Assembly (NCBI GenBank): GCA_001792895.1
Contig: MARA01000056.1
Location: 147,887 to 211,886 of the forward strand
Origin: Lentinus brumalis
Lineage: Eukaryota; Basidiomycota; Agaricomycetes; Polyporales; Polyporaceae
DNA length: 64,000 nt
Reading direction: 5' to 3'
Part shown: positions 39,919 to 51,393 of the stretch, in pieces
Position numbering within the stretch: position 1 is the first letter of the stretch
How the letters are laid out: every line of letters starts with the position of its first letter
The notes under the pieces: model-generated
Told to the model about the DNA's origin: nothing
The model's input: only the letters and a program-made list of their open reading frames with translations
Databases searched by the model: none
Translations under genes and position numbers: made by a program

Positions 39919-40716
39919 CGGGGTGTGGCTGGGTGAGGGCAGAGGCTTGGATGGGTGGCCAACGTCGTGTAGCGAGAGAAGCCGCAGAACATGGCGGGGA
40001 CAGTGGGTGTGTGTTCGGACGAGACGGGGTATATGTAGGGCGAGCTAGTGCAGAACAACAGGATGCTGACGCGAGGGGCAGGAGGAGGGCAAGTGATGGA
40101 TCCCGTCCCGGACTGGCAAGTTAAGTACTCGCTAACCCTGCAATTATCGGGTCAGTGACTTATCGAAATAGGCTCCGCCAATCTATTGTCTGTTAGCCGC
40201 ATTCACCTCTCCGAGCGGTGCACACTCGCTGTTGTGCTGTCCACGACCATCTAGGCAGCAAGATGCTCACCGAGACCACCCCGATCCTCGGTGATCGCCG
40301 AGCGTCGATCGCGGTGCCAGGCGCCCGCGAACGTTGCGTCACCGCGACGCGACTTGGCTGCACTGGCTGCTGTCTGCCTTGGCTGCTGTCTGCCCGGGCA
40401 CTCGCTGTTGCTCCTTGTTTGCTCGCCCTCGTCTCTCGCCCTCGCGCCGCTCTCAACCCTCTCTGCCCTCTCGTCCGACCGCCGCTGTCAAGCCCCCTCC
40501 GACTTCGCTCGTGCGTCCTTGCATGCGCTCTCGCCCTTGCATGTCCCTCCCCTTGGATCGCTCCGCCCCCCTCTGTGTGCTCCCCTCGTCCGCTCTCTGC
40601 TACGCGCTCCAAACTCCCTTCCCGCCAGCCTCCGTTGGTCAAGGCCTCAAGGCTGCCGGAGTGTTGCTGTGATAGGTCAACGAGCAGATTCTGGGTACGG
40701 GCACAGGGCATACAGT
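39919..40716. promoter_or_regulatory. Divergent promoter region, unit 2
   Basis: Copy of the region at 21780-22577, essentially identical, with the CT-rich tract before the plus-strand start at 40717. Confidence 0.4.
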
Positions 40717-41642
40717 ATGTTCTACTACTCTTTTCGCAGTGCTTCCCTCGTCCCCACTCGCATCCAATCCCGTCGCGATGGGTCTCTCTCTCTGCCCGCC
40801 TCTAGCTCCCAAGGTCGGGCGACCGGCTTGAGCACCGAGTCCAGGTCAACCCGCAACAACGTCCGCGGGTGTGTCTTGACTGTAGGCGTCGCCAGATCCT
40901 ATTCCCTTGTCCACGTACAATACGCCCCTTGCCCTCGTCGTTTGCTTCTCTTCCCCCAGCAGTGTTCAACCTTCAAGCCTGCGCACGCCCTCGCCCTGCC
41001 AGTAATGCATCAGCCCACCTTTGTATCAACATAACGCCGCGCTCGAACAGTTGCTCGACGTCACTGAAGGACGCTCGTGAACGTCTTCGCTCTCCGTCGC
41101 CCTCGCACGGCGATTCCCTGCCGCAATCTAGTCCATCCAGGTAAGAAAAATCTCATTATCCCGGTCTTTATCTAAGAAAACATGCTGATACTCTAGCTAT
41201 AGGGTCTATCAACACTTCTACGACGAACGTTAACGTCTTCGTAGCGATTCCACGAGGTCGCTGCTACGCCGTTCTCATTGCTTTTCATGGGCGCCTACAG
41301 ACTCGACCCAGCTCCGCCCACCGCAACTCAACGAGCACCAACCGACAAGCACTACCGAGCACTAATCCGGATCAATAGCACGAAATACGAGATGGGTAAG
41401 TGCTACAGAAGCGTTCATCCAGCCATTTGCGGCCGAGGAATTGACTTCTCCGTCGCACAAGGCAACGCACAATTCCCGCGGCCCATCGCTCAAGACAGCA
41501 GGCGCGCTCTCAGACCCTCTCACGACGGCAAGCCGTCTGTGCCCGCGGTAAGAAGCTCACAGATGCGCTAGAAGCACGACACACCGCGGCGTGCCACGAC
41601 GACTGGAGTGCCGCCACTCGCTCGGGCCTAGCGGCCCACTCA
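40717..41642 (+). pseudogene. Broken copy of the 212-aa Ser/Arg-rich gene, unit 2
   Basis: The ATG and first 45 codons match the unit 1 gene, but the GTGAGT donor of exon 1 is replaced by GTCCGC. Exon 3 meets a stop and exon 4 is rearranged, creating a GTAAGA where unit 1 has coding sequence. A different splice pattern could still make a protein of other sequence. Confidence 0.35.
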
Positions 41643-44600
41643 ACGCCAAGGACGCGCGACGGCACTCCTCAATACCGCACTCAGCGACCTTTCCAGCGAG
41701 AAGGACGACGTCTGAGACGTCGCCAGGGGCCTCCGCCTTCCTGCCCGCCTTCGCACGGCGTACCGCCGTCCGTGGACGCCCTCCACGTCGCTCTCCCCAT
41801 CCCGGAGCCCAGCGACGTCCTGCTGCTCGTCACTGATCTGCACCACGCCGCCGCGACGTCCGCCTGTCCTGCACGCAAGGCCAGAGAACGGCGAAGCCGA
41901 ATACCGGTACGTCTACTACACTACTGTACTGCTACACCTGTTATGGTCAGTACGCGCAATATATCTTGTTCCCTTGATGCCTGTTGAGTGAGAACACGCC
42001 GGGAGTCAGCGATTGGTCGGGGAACGGACAGGCTGACGACGTACCCGCGTTCACACGTCGTGCAGACGGACCCTGACGCTGGCGAGAACTCGGTGAGTGC
42101 CAGCGTGCTCACGATGATTATCAGACTCACCGAGCATACAGCCGTCTTCTCCAGACACGGCGCGCTGCGAAACGAAGATGTGAGTTGAGCTGCAAGCGCG
42201 TCGCAGATGTAGGGACGCACGGCTCGCATGCACAAGTCAGAAGATACAGGGTTAGGAACCTGCAGAAGGATAGCGTGAGTCGTCGTACTCCGAAGACGCC
42301 AAGTACGATAACCTGACGTACCTCTTCGAGCAGCGAGTGCTCGCGTTCACGCTGGAGACGTCGACGCTGTCAGCCAGGGCCCAGGCCATCGTGTCGACGA
42401 CGCACCTCACTCACGACGTCCTCGCACTCGTTCGCAGTGGGCACGCGTCTTGCGGTGTACGATGGCGGCACGGGGCAGGGCAGGCGGACGTGCAGAGCGA
42501 GGTCGACGCCGACGGGGGACACGTTGCTGACCAGCTGCCGAATGGGAAGGAGCAGAGTCACGACGACGTGGGGGCGCGGAGAGAGCCTGCGAGTACTCAA
42601 GTAAGTACCCAGGAATCAGAATCGTCGCCACGGTTTCGGTGTGTTTGGCCGTTTGCTCACGCTCTCTGATTCGCGCAGCGTCCGCCCCGACGGCTGATGG
42701 ATATCCAGGGCGGGAGTATCAATGGAAGGAAGCGCGGTCCGCATGTCGTGAATCGGGCTAATTTGACGGTGAGCGCTCCGTCTGTGCAATCTTTCTCGCT
42801 TTCGAGACTTCTGATGACGACGGTTTGGTTCAGGTTGTATTGTCGCGGTGCTGCAGCAGAGCCCTTGATGGCAAAGAACTTGAATGGAGCTCGCCGATAT
42901 GCCGTGCAGATGGGTCGTCGAGACTCGAGTCTCAGATGCGGCCTTGGACGGTGGGGATGTTCCAGCGGGGTATGCTCTGCTGATCGAGCGTGCGCACGAA
43001 TGCTGCAACGCTGACATGAGCGCAGCGTTGCCGGGACGTTTGCGCCTGCGCATGGAAACACGATCTTGCACGACCTCGACAAAGGTGACACCATTTTCAT
43101 TATCTCCGTTCACACCTACTGAACCATATCAACAGTTTACGTACGCGTTCTGCAGACACTTCTGCGAGGACTCCGCGGGTCCTCCAGTGCCGGCATGCTG
43201 CTCTGAGCGACTCGCACGGCCACCCCGGAAATAGCAGGGTCGCACCGTCTAGACCGCCGCCTTGGAAGGTCGAATCAAGACGCGCTAGAAGCAAGCAACG
43301 TCCCGACGAGACGTCGAGCGCAGAACCGTCGCGCCCTCGCGCCCCCGCATCCAGTGGTCCACTGAACAGCCCACACACGTCATGGCACCCCGACACGTCT
43401 GAGACGTCGTCGGGACACGGCCCCGCCGCCTTCGTGCCCAATCCAGCAGCGTGCGCCGCTCTCCCGGTGCATCCTGCACGGCCCCCGCACATCCACGAGT
43501 CCGTCGCCATTCCACGGCCTCCGGCCCGTCCTACACGCGAACCCGGAGAGCGGTGGTACAGGTATGTCTACGCTACAGTAATCACTAGGTTTGTAATGGT
43601 CCTGAGCGAACGCGCAATATATCTCGTTCTTCCGATCTCTGTGGGATGCGAAGACCTCGGAACGTCAGTGATCTGCCGGCACGAGCGGGGGAACTGACGT
43701 ACCCGCTCTCGCTCTCAGACGTCTTGTAGACGGACCTCGACGCTGGCAAGAACTCGGTGAGTGCTATACAGGACTTCGGCCCTTCTGGAGACTCACCAAC
43801 TGTCTAGACGGCCTTCCAGACGCAGGGCACTCTATCACGAAGGTCAGAGGATGTCCGGAGGCGTTTCCAGTGAACAAGGAAACGCACCGCGCCGTCGACT
43901 CGAGAGACGCAGCGTCGAGAAGGCTGCAGAAGCACAATCAGTCGGTGAGTGCCTCGTTCGTCGAGCACGCTATGCGGGAAAGCCTGACGCACCCCTTCTG
44001 GACAGGGACGGGAGTCTGAATGAGCACGAGGGCTCTGTCCGAGTCAGCCCGTATCCTGATCTGCCGCTCTGAAGACATACTCACCTCGCCAGCTCGTGCA
44101 GCTACGGAGTCGCCAACCTCCTCGGCACTCTTCTGTCCAGCAAGCTGGCGACGGATAGCGGAAAGCAAGGGCGGTCGAGAGAGGGCTTCCGGCGAGCTGC
44201 AGGTTGGAATAGAGGTGGAGTCAAGAGGATGGCGTGCGGGGGCCCGGGAGCCGATAGTCGAGCAACGTACGTTCGCTCGTGTTCGTTTCCGAGTGTTTGG
44301 TCGCTTGCTCACGGTACCGCGTAGCTGGTTGCTGATGGAGGCTTGCGATTCGCACATGGAAGACCTCGGACGGCGCCGTGCATGTCGCGACCTCTCAAGG
44401 TGAGCGCTCCGTCTCGTATCGAGCATCGTCTTCGAGAGTTCTGACTCGGACGGCCGCGGGCTCGTTCTAGGTCGCATCGGCTGCCGGTGCTGCAGCAGGA
44501 CCCTTGATGGGACGCCGTGGACAAACTCAGCCTTTCGGGCGTGCCGTGCAGACGGTTCGTCGAGGACTCGAGTCTTGGACGGGACGGTGGATGGCCGGTA

Positions 44601-45870
44601 TGTTCCCAGTGCGGTATGCATTGCTGATCAAGTGTACGCACAAATTCTGACTAGAGTGAAGCATTGCGGGGACGTCTGCGCCTGCGCATCGACGAGTTCT
44701 TGCACGACTCCGACAAAGGTAACGCCGTCTGTCAAGGGACCCTGCAGAAGTCGGCGGCCGCTGGCGAGGTTGCGTGCGATCGGCGTTAGCCGATCCAAAA
44801 TTGCTGCCAGATCGAGGGAAGCGCAGAGTGCCGCGAATGTTCGTCCACGGCAGGGCGACGGCGGTGTTCGTCGGTACGTCCGCGACCTCCTGCTTCCTCT
44901 GCGCATCCTGATAGGCTTGTTCTGCCCAGCCGTGACGTCGTGCATTGCACAGAACTTGCCGTCTGCAAGCTCTCCGTGCTGTGGACACTCGTAAGGCTGC
45001 CACAAGGAAGGACGAGGGCAGGACGCGTTTCAAGTGAAGCCGGGTGGATACGAACGATCGGTACGTTTCTCCTTCTCTTCCAGAACAATTTCTGATCCGT
45101 TCATTCTTCGCTCCTTCGAACTTCAGGCTATGCGGCCCCGCAAAGCTACACTGAGTTTACGACATTGCCCAGCACGCAAGAACCCGGGACAGGTACGCAC
45201 GTCAAGATCGGACTAGTTGTTATCCATTCGAAGCTCGCCGACCGAACAGCCACGGCACTTGATGTCCTCCGAGTCACCGTGTGCCGACTTGTATGCTGCC
45301 TGAGCTCGAGGTCTGCTCGAGCTGCCGTCTATCTGTGTCCATAACACGGTGCTACTGAGCGCCGACTAGAGGGACGAAGGAGGAGCGTGAATGGCTGCTC
45401 ACTGACGGCAGCCTTCGAACAGCCGCAACGCCGCCCAGCCTCGCGTCGCAACTTACAATGTGGAAGGATGAGCGCTCCGCTCCAGGTACGCATGCTTCCG
45501 CTATCCTCGAGTCCTTCTCGACTTCTGACGACGTGCTTTCAGGGTCGTTGGCTGTGCACGGTCGCATAGACCCTTAGACAACGGCAGCAGTGCGCTGCGG
45601 TTGCTCTCTTGGTACGTCCTCGCCGTGGAATCGCTTCCAATGGATCTTCTGACTGTGTCCACGCAGAACCGATCACGCTCCATGTTGCTCTGTCGCGGTA
45701 CCTCCGAGGCCTTTGACGAGAGGGCCGCAGATGGGCTGCTTTAGGTTGCCCTCGACATAAGTGGCGGGCAAAGTCAATGTCTGGCCACGGAGGCTCGTCA
45801 AGAACGGGCTGCCGTTACTTCTCGTGTTCTGATTTTGTCGCCTGCGGAACACGTTACGAATGAGACATCA
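41643..45870 (+). other. Variable intron-rich block, unit 2
   Basis: Same layout as 32362-36105 with many substitutions and without the roughly 390 bp present near the end of the unit 1 block. It contains the uninterrupted retrotransposon target (GTCGCCAGGGGCCTCC near 41722-41737). A degenerate Cys module (HFCEDSAGPPVPACC, 43160-43205) and the internal duplication of about 1.65 kb are again present. No complete gene recognised. Confidence 0.45.
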
Positions 45871-46209
45871 GAAGCACGCAGGACGGCGCTCCGTCTCGAT
45901 CTCGATGGCACTCGCCCATTGGGCAGCTTTTCCCGGCTGCTGGACCCTGAAGAACATAGCGGCCAATTCGGAGACGGTGGCACAAGCACGCTACGAACGT
46001 TGAGTCCCCTTGGGAACATGTTCACTGGTACGTTCTCGCATGCTTGCGTACAGAACACGTTCTGATGCTATTTTAAACAGATATGCAGGTCATGCACGAC
46101 GGCCGATGACAGCAAGACTGCGCGGCACGGACAAGAAACACGGCGGGGAGTATTACTGTACGTACATCAAGAACTAGACTACGAATGCCACCGGTCCGAA
46201 ATAGAATCG

Positions 46210-47230
46210 TCAAACCCAATCTGCGTCGTCGGCAGACTCGATCTCCTCCACCTCCGCCTCCTCATGCTCGTCCACGGCAAGATGCTGCTCGAGCCGGTCG
46301 TCGGAGAACACGTAGCGGCTCTGGAACCCGGAAGCGGCGCCGACGAATGTCAGCGCAGTGTGCGGCCCACGCTTCGGGTGCTTCGGCTTGCGGTTCGTCA
46401 CCGGGCGGGCTCGGGGGAGGTTGATGTCGCTCCGCTGACGGCGGGACGGCTTGGCGGCAGTGCTGCTGTCGTCGAGCGGGAGGACGAAGACGGACCTGAG
46501 GTCACTAAGAGGGTGCATAACGCGCTCGACAGGCTGAGGACGTGGAGGTGGGGGAGGGATCGCGCGGGAGAGCTCGCGGAGCTGGGCTGCTGCCCTGCGG
46601 TAGACGGCGAAGGAGCGCGGAGTGGCGGCAGGCTCGGGGCGCGCATTCGGGATGACGCTCTCGGGGTCGTAGAGAGCGCGTTCGCGCTCGTCCTCGGTGG
46701 CACGGACGAGCCTGAGCTCACCGGACTTCCAGAGCTGCTTGAGCTCTTCGAGCGGCTTGTCGCCGCCGGGTATATAGCTGAGGTTGTCGAAGGGGATGTG
46801 GGCGGGCCACCCAGCCCATGTGTAGCCGAGCTTCCACACGACGCGCTCGGAGAACGTCCGCGTCGTCCACCACAGCGAGGCGTCTGGAACGCCGGTGAGT
46901 GTCCCTGACGCGGGGAATGGAAGGTCAGTATTGCTGCCGGCGTCCTCGAGATATCAACGCGGTACTCACTGAGCTCCTGGTTCCACTCGGCACGCAGCTC
47001 CTCGCGCACAACGTCGCGGTCAGATTTCTTGAGCTTGGGGCGGTTCTCAGCGGTGGGATGCTGGAGGTCGAAGTAGACGAACTGGAGGCCGGTGCGCGGC
47101 GCGATATCGAAATGAGATCTGACTGGAGGCAAGGCAGTGGGGAGAGGAGAGGCAGGTCTGTCGCAACTAGGATCGTGTGCATGTAGATATGTCGAGCATC
47201 GCTAGCGAGCCGTGCTGGTGGGAATGTCAT
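46210..47230 (-). pseudogene. 339-codon protein, frameshifted copy (unit 2)
   Basis: Nearly identical to 36455-37474, but one base is missing near 46949 (CTCGAGATATC against CTCGAGGATATC) and two bases are added in the GA run near 47145. The frame is split into at least three pieces. Either a pseudogene or consensus errors. Confidence 0.5.
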
Positions 47231-48411
47231 CGATTTCTGTGCAGTGTTTTCGCTGGGCTGGAGGGTCGAAGGCCGCGGCGGGGTCGGGCAGTCCGTTATG
47301 GTAATCCGATTTCCTTATTCAGCCAGCCGCGGCGCCGCCGAGGGTAGCTCGCATCGGCATGCGTGCATCCTGGCAGACCATTAGAGGCATATTGAGAGGC
47401 CGTGTTCCTGGCGGGTCTGTGATGCCGGGGGGCCGAATGCCATAGCAATATGGCAGGCTTCGGACGGAGCGCTGGAGAACTTCAGGGTCCACTGATCGGA
47501 GTTCCTGATCGCACATGGCTGTCTGTACTGTCCTCGCAGTCCTCGGTCAAATTACCAGCTTGAAGAGCACAATATATGTCCTAGAGAGAGCTGGAGCAGC
47601 CATGAGATAGGCTGGGGAGACGCACTGCAGTCAGGATGGGTCGTACTGTTGGCAGCGGCATGTGTTCCCAGCAGCTCACAGTGCCTGTCAGGGTCCACTT
47701 CCTTAAATCTTCCGCCTTCTGATCCGCTCGCAGACGTTCCAGGCTGGTTGCAGCACGCAGGAGGCCATACTGACCTCTCAGATATGTCTGCACACAGGAA
47801 GTGCTGCATTGTGGTGCAGAACACACATAAGTAGTACTTATTTGACAGGATCCCAGTACTGCATGCCAGAGCAGCAGAGCGGAGGGGAGAGAGCCTGAGA
47901 ACGGCGAGATTCCTCATCCAGATCGCTCTTCTAGCGGGAAGCCCACAGTCAGGGTCCATCTAAGTTGCGATCAAGTCCGACTCGAAGCTCGAAGGCCTGC
48001 CACCCAAGCCTCTCCCCGCCCTCTCCTGCAGCGTCCCCGCCCTCCGAGGCTCGAGCAGCGCAGAGGAGCAGTAGCACAGATAGACAGAGACAGCAGTAGG
48101 ACAGCAGCCAGAGATGCGAGGCCGAGACAATATATTTGAATTCTGACATGTTCCAGGAGACCCCTCCCCCTGAACTCGCGCCTTGCTGTACCCATCCACT
48201 ATACACACTTTGCAACCCTCTCTACACTATATCCCTCTGGAACTGTATAACGAACCGTTTGTTTCCGTGGCCGTGGCAGGAACGCGCATGCGGTTAGCGC
48301 GAGATGCGAGATGCGATCTCGCCTCGAGGCTACCAACCGCGGTCCGCGGCGACGGGTCCAGACCTCCGCTGTGTACTCTACAGCCATCACGCAGCCGGAC
48401 TTCGGGCGGTG
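47231..48411. other. Spacer, unit 2
   Basis: Copy of 37475-38656 with several one- or two-base losses; no gene recognised. Confidence 0.4.
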
Positions 48412-48865
48412 ATCGTGATAGTATTCATTCCAATCGTATCTCTAATGCAACGTGACAAGTCGTGTGTCTAGCTACGACTATAACCTGCTACAGCGGGCTA
48501 CAGACACAGAAACGGAGACGGACATGGAGGATCCGGTTGAGTCGTGCGAGATGATAAAAGTACAGTGCGGGTATGCGCCCGGGGAACATTACGATTATCT
48601 ATGCGATATCGAGCGAGGGTTCGAGCGTCATGCGGGAATTCCGGAAGCGCAATCACGGGAAAGGAGGAAGAGCACGGTGGAAGAATTAAGGAAAGTGTAC
48701 AGCGCGCAGGGGAGAAGAGGCGGAGATGAAGGAAGCAGCGTCCATGGAGGAACCCTCCGAAGCATAATGTGAGAGAATAGACATGGGAAGCCCCGCAGTT
48801 CGGACAGCGGGTCGTCGGGGCACGGAACGGAGGAAACAAGGGCGCAGCGGAAGACGCGGTGGCCG

Positions 48866-49669
48866 TCACCGGGACGCCGAGCGCCGCCTGCTGCTATCCC
48901 GCCTCACGGAGCGTCCACCCGAGCGGCCGTCGCCCCACTCGATCTTCGGGGTCAGGTTCGTGAGAAGCCGCTTGAAGAGCGGGTCTGCGCTCGTCTTCGT
49001 CGGGCTGCTGCCCTTGCTGCGGCTCCCGCTGCTGTGCGAGTGCGACATCGTGCGCGTGTGCGACGACGACGACTTGCGCGAGTCGCTCACGACCTCGAGG
49101 CGGCCGCCCTTGGGCGGGGCGATGATGTACTGCTCGCCCTTGCGCGGCGGCGGGAGCTTGATCGCCTGCCCGGGCACGTACTTGTACTCCATCACGACCT
49201 GGCGCGTCCCGGGCGGCGGTGGCGGGTAGCCCGCCGGAGATGTCCGCGGGACGGCTTGATGTGCGCCGGGAGCCACAGGGGTCGGGTATGGGTAGCGGCC
49301 TGCTGGAGGCTGCGAACCTGTGCGGTTGCGTGATGAAGATGAGGGGCGTGGTGCGCGCGGGTCGGGCTGGGCGGCGTAGGCGTACGCTCGCGAGGTGTGC
49401 CCTGGCGGTGGGCTCGCAGCGGCGGCGGGCAGAGTCCGGGAGCGGGTGGGCTGCGGACGGTCGTGGTGCCGAGGTGCTGGCTGGGGGTATGTCTCTTGCC
49501 GGGCGGGGGTGCGGGCAGCCGGGCGAGAGGAGGACGCCTGGTCCTCGGGGAGGAAGGGGTTGGAATATGTGGGAGCGTGATACCTTTGCTCGGTCGCCCA
49601 CTTCCCAACTCCCTTCATTTTGGCTTGGTAACGCTCGATGGCGTCCGGGGAGTAGTCGCATTCCGTCAT
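48866..49669 (-). CDS. 267-codon disordered protein, unit 3 copy
   Basis: Identical in translation to the unit 1 and unit 2 copies. Confidence 0.65.
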   Translation of the reverse strand: MTECDYSPDAIERYQAKMKGVGKWATEQRYHAPTYSNPFLPEDQASSSRPAARTPARQETYPQPAPRHHDRPQPTRSRTLPAAAASPPPGHTSRAYAYAAQPDPRAPRPSSSSRNRTGSQPPAGRYPYPTPVAPGAHQAVPRTSPAGYPPPPPGTRQVVMEYKYVPGQAIKLPPPRKGEQYIIAPPKGGRLEVVSDSRKSSSSHTRTMSHSHSSGSRSKGSSPTKTSADPLFKRLLTNLTPKIEWGDGRSGGRSVRRDSSRRRSASR

Positions 49670-50467
49670 CGGGGTGTGGCTGGGTGAGGGCAGAGGCTTG
49701 GATGGGTGGCCAACGTCGTGTAGCGAGAGAAGCCGCAGAACATGGCGGGGACAGTGGGTGTGTGTTCGGACGAGACGGGGTATATGTAGGGCGAGCTAGT
49801 GCAGAACAACAGGATGCTGACGCGAGGGGCAGGAGGAGGGCAAGTGATGGATCCCGTCCCGGACTGGCAAGTTAAGTACTCGCTAACCCTGCAATTATCG
49901 GGTCAGTGACTTATCGAAATAGGCTCCGCCAATCTATTGTCTGTTAGCCGCATTCACCTCTCCGAGCGGTGCACACTCGCTGTTGTGCTGTCCACGACCA
50001 TCTAGGCAGCAAGATGCTCACCGAGACCACCCCGATCCTCGGTGATCGCCGAGCGTCGATCGCGGTGCCAGGCGCCCGCGAACGTTGCGTCACCGCGACG
50101 CGACTTGGCTGCACTGGCTGCTGTCTGCCTTGGCTGCTGTCTGCCCGGGCACTCGCTGTTGCTCCTTGTTTGCTCGCCCTCGTCTCTCGCCCTCGCGCCG
50201 CTCTCAACCCTCTCTGCCCTCTCGTCCGACCGCCGCTGTCAAGCCCCCTCCGACTTCGCTCGTGCGTCCTTGCATGCGCTCTCGCCCTTGCATGTCCCTC
50301 CCCTTGGATCGCTCCGCCCCCCTCTGTGTGCTCCCCTCGTCCGCTCTCTGCTACGCGCTCCAAACTCCCTTCCCGCCAGCCTCCGTTGGTCAAGGCCTCA
50401 AGGCTGCCGGAGTGTTGCTGTGATAGGTCAACGAGCAGATTCTGGGTACGGGCACAGGGCATACAGT
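49670..50467. promoter_or_regulatory. Divergent promoter region, unit 3
   Basis: Identical copy of 39919-40716. Confidence 0.4.
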
Positions 50468-51393
50468 ATGTTCTACTACTCTTTTCGCAGTGCTTCCCTC
50501 GTCCCCACTCGCATCCAATCCCGTCGCGATGGGTCTCTCTCTCTGCCCGCCTCTAGCTCCCAAGGTCGGGCGACCGGCTTGAGCACCGAGTCCAGGTCAA
50601 CCCGCAACAACGTCCGCGGGTGTGTCTTGACTGTAGGCGTCGCCAGATCCTATTCCCTTGTCCACGTACAATACGCCCCTTGCCCTCGTCGTTTGCTTCT
50701 CTTCCCCCAGCAGTGTTCAACCTTCAAGCCTGCGCACGCCCTCGCCCTGCCAGTAATGCATCAGCCCACCTTTGTATCAACATAACGCCGCGCTCGAACA
50801 GTTGCTCGACGTCACTGAAGGACGCTCGTGAACGTCTTCGCTCTCCGTCGCCCTCGCACGGCGATTCCCTGCCGCAATCTAGTCCATCCAGGTAAGAAAA
50901 ATCTCATTATCCCGGTCTTTATCTAAGAAAACATGCTGATACTCTAGCTATAGGGTCTATCAACACTTCTACGACGAACGTTAACGTCTTCGTAGCGATT
51001 CCACGAGGTCGCTGCTACGCCGTTCTCATTGCTTTTCATGGGCGCCTACAGACTCGACCCAGCTCCGCCCACCGCAACTCAACGAGCACCAACCGACAAG
51101 CACTACCGAGCACTAATCCGGATCAATAGCACGAAATACGAGATGGGTAAGTGCTACAGAAGCGTTCATCCAGCCATTTGCGGCCGAGGAATTGACTTCT
51201 CCGTCGCACAAGGCAACGCACAATTCCCGCGGCCCATCGCTCAAGACAGCAGGCGCGCTCTCAGACCCTCTCACGACGGCAAGCCGTCTGTGCCCGCGGT
51301 AAGAAGCTCACAGATGCGCTAGAAGCACGACACACCGCGGCGTGCCACGACGACTGGAGTGCCGCCACTCGCTCGGGCCTAGCGGCCCACTCA
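50468..51393 (+). pseudogene. Broken copy of the 212-aa Ser/Arg-rich gene, unit 3
   Basis: Identical to the unit 2 copy, with the same lost donor and stops. Confidence 0.35.

Larger units (their letters stand above)
38657..48411. repeat. Tandem array unit 2
   Basis: 9,755 bp. The offset to unit 3 is a constant 9,751 bp from about 39.0 to 45.9 kb, with every frame I compared identical, so the two copies are the same or nearly so over about 7 kb. The remainder differs by a few small indels. Confidence 0.93.
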
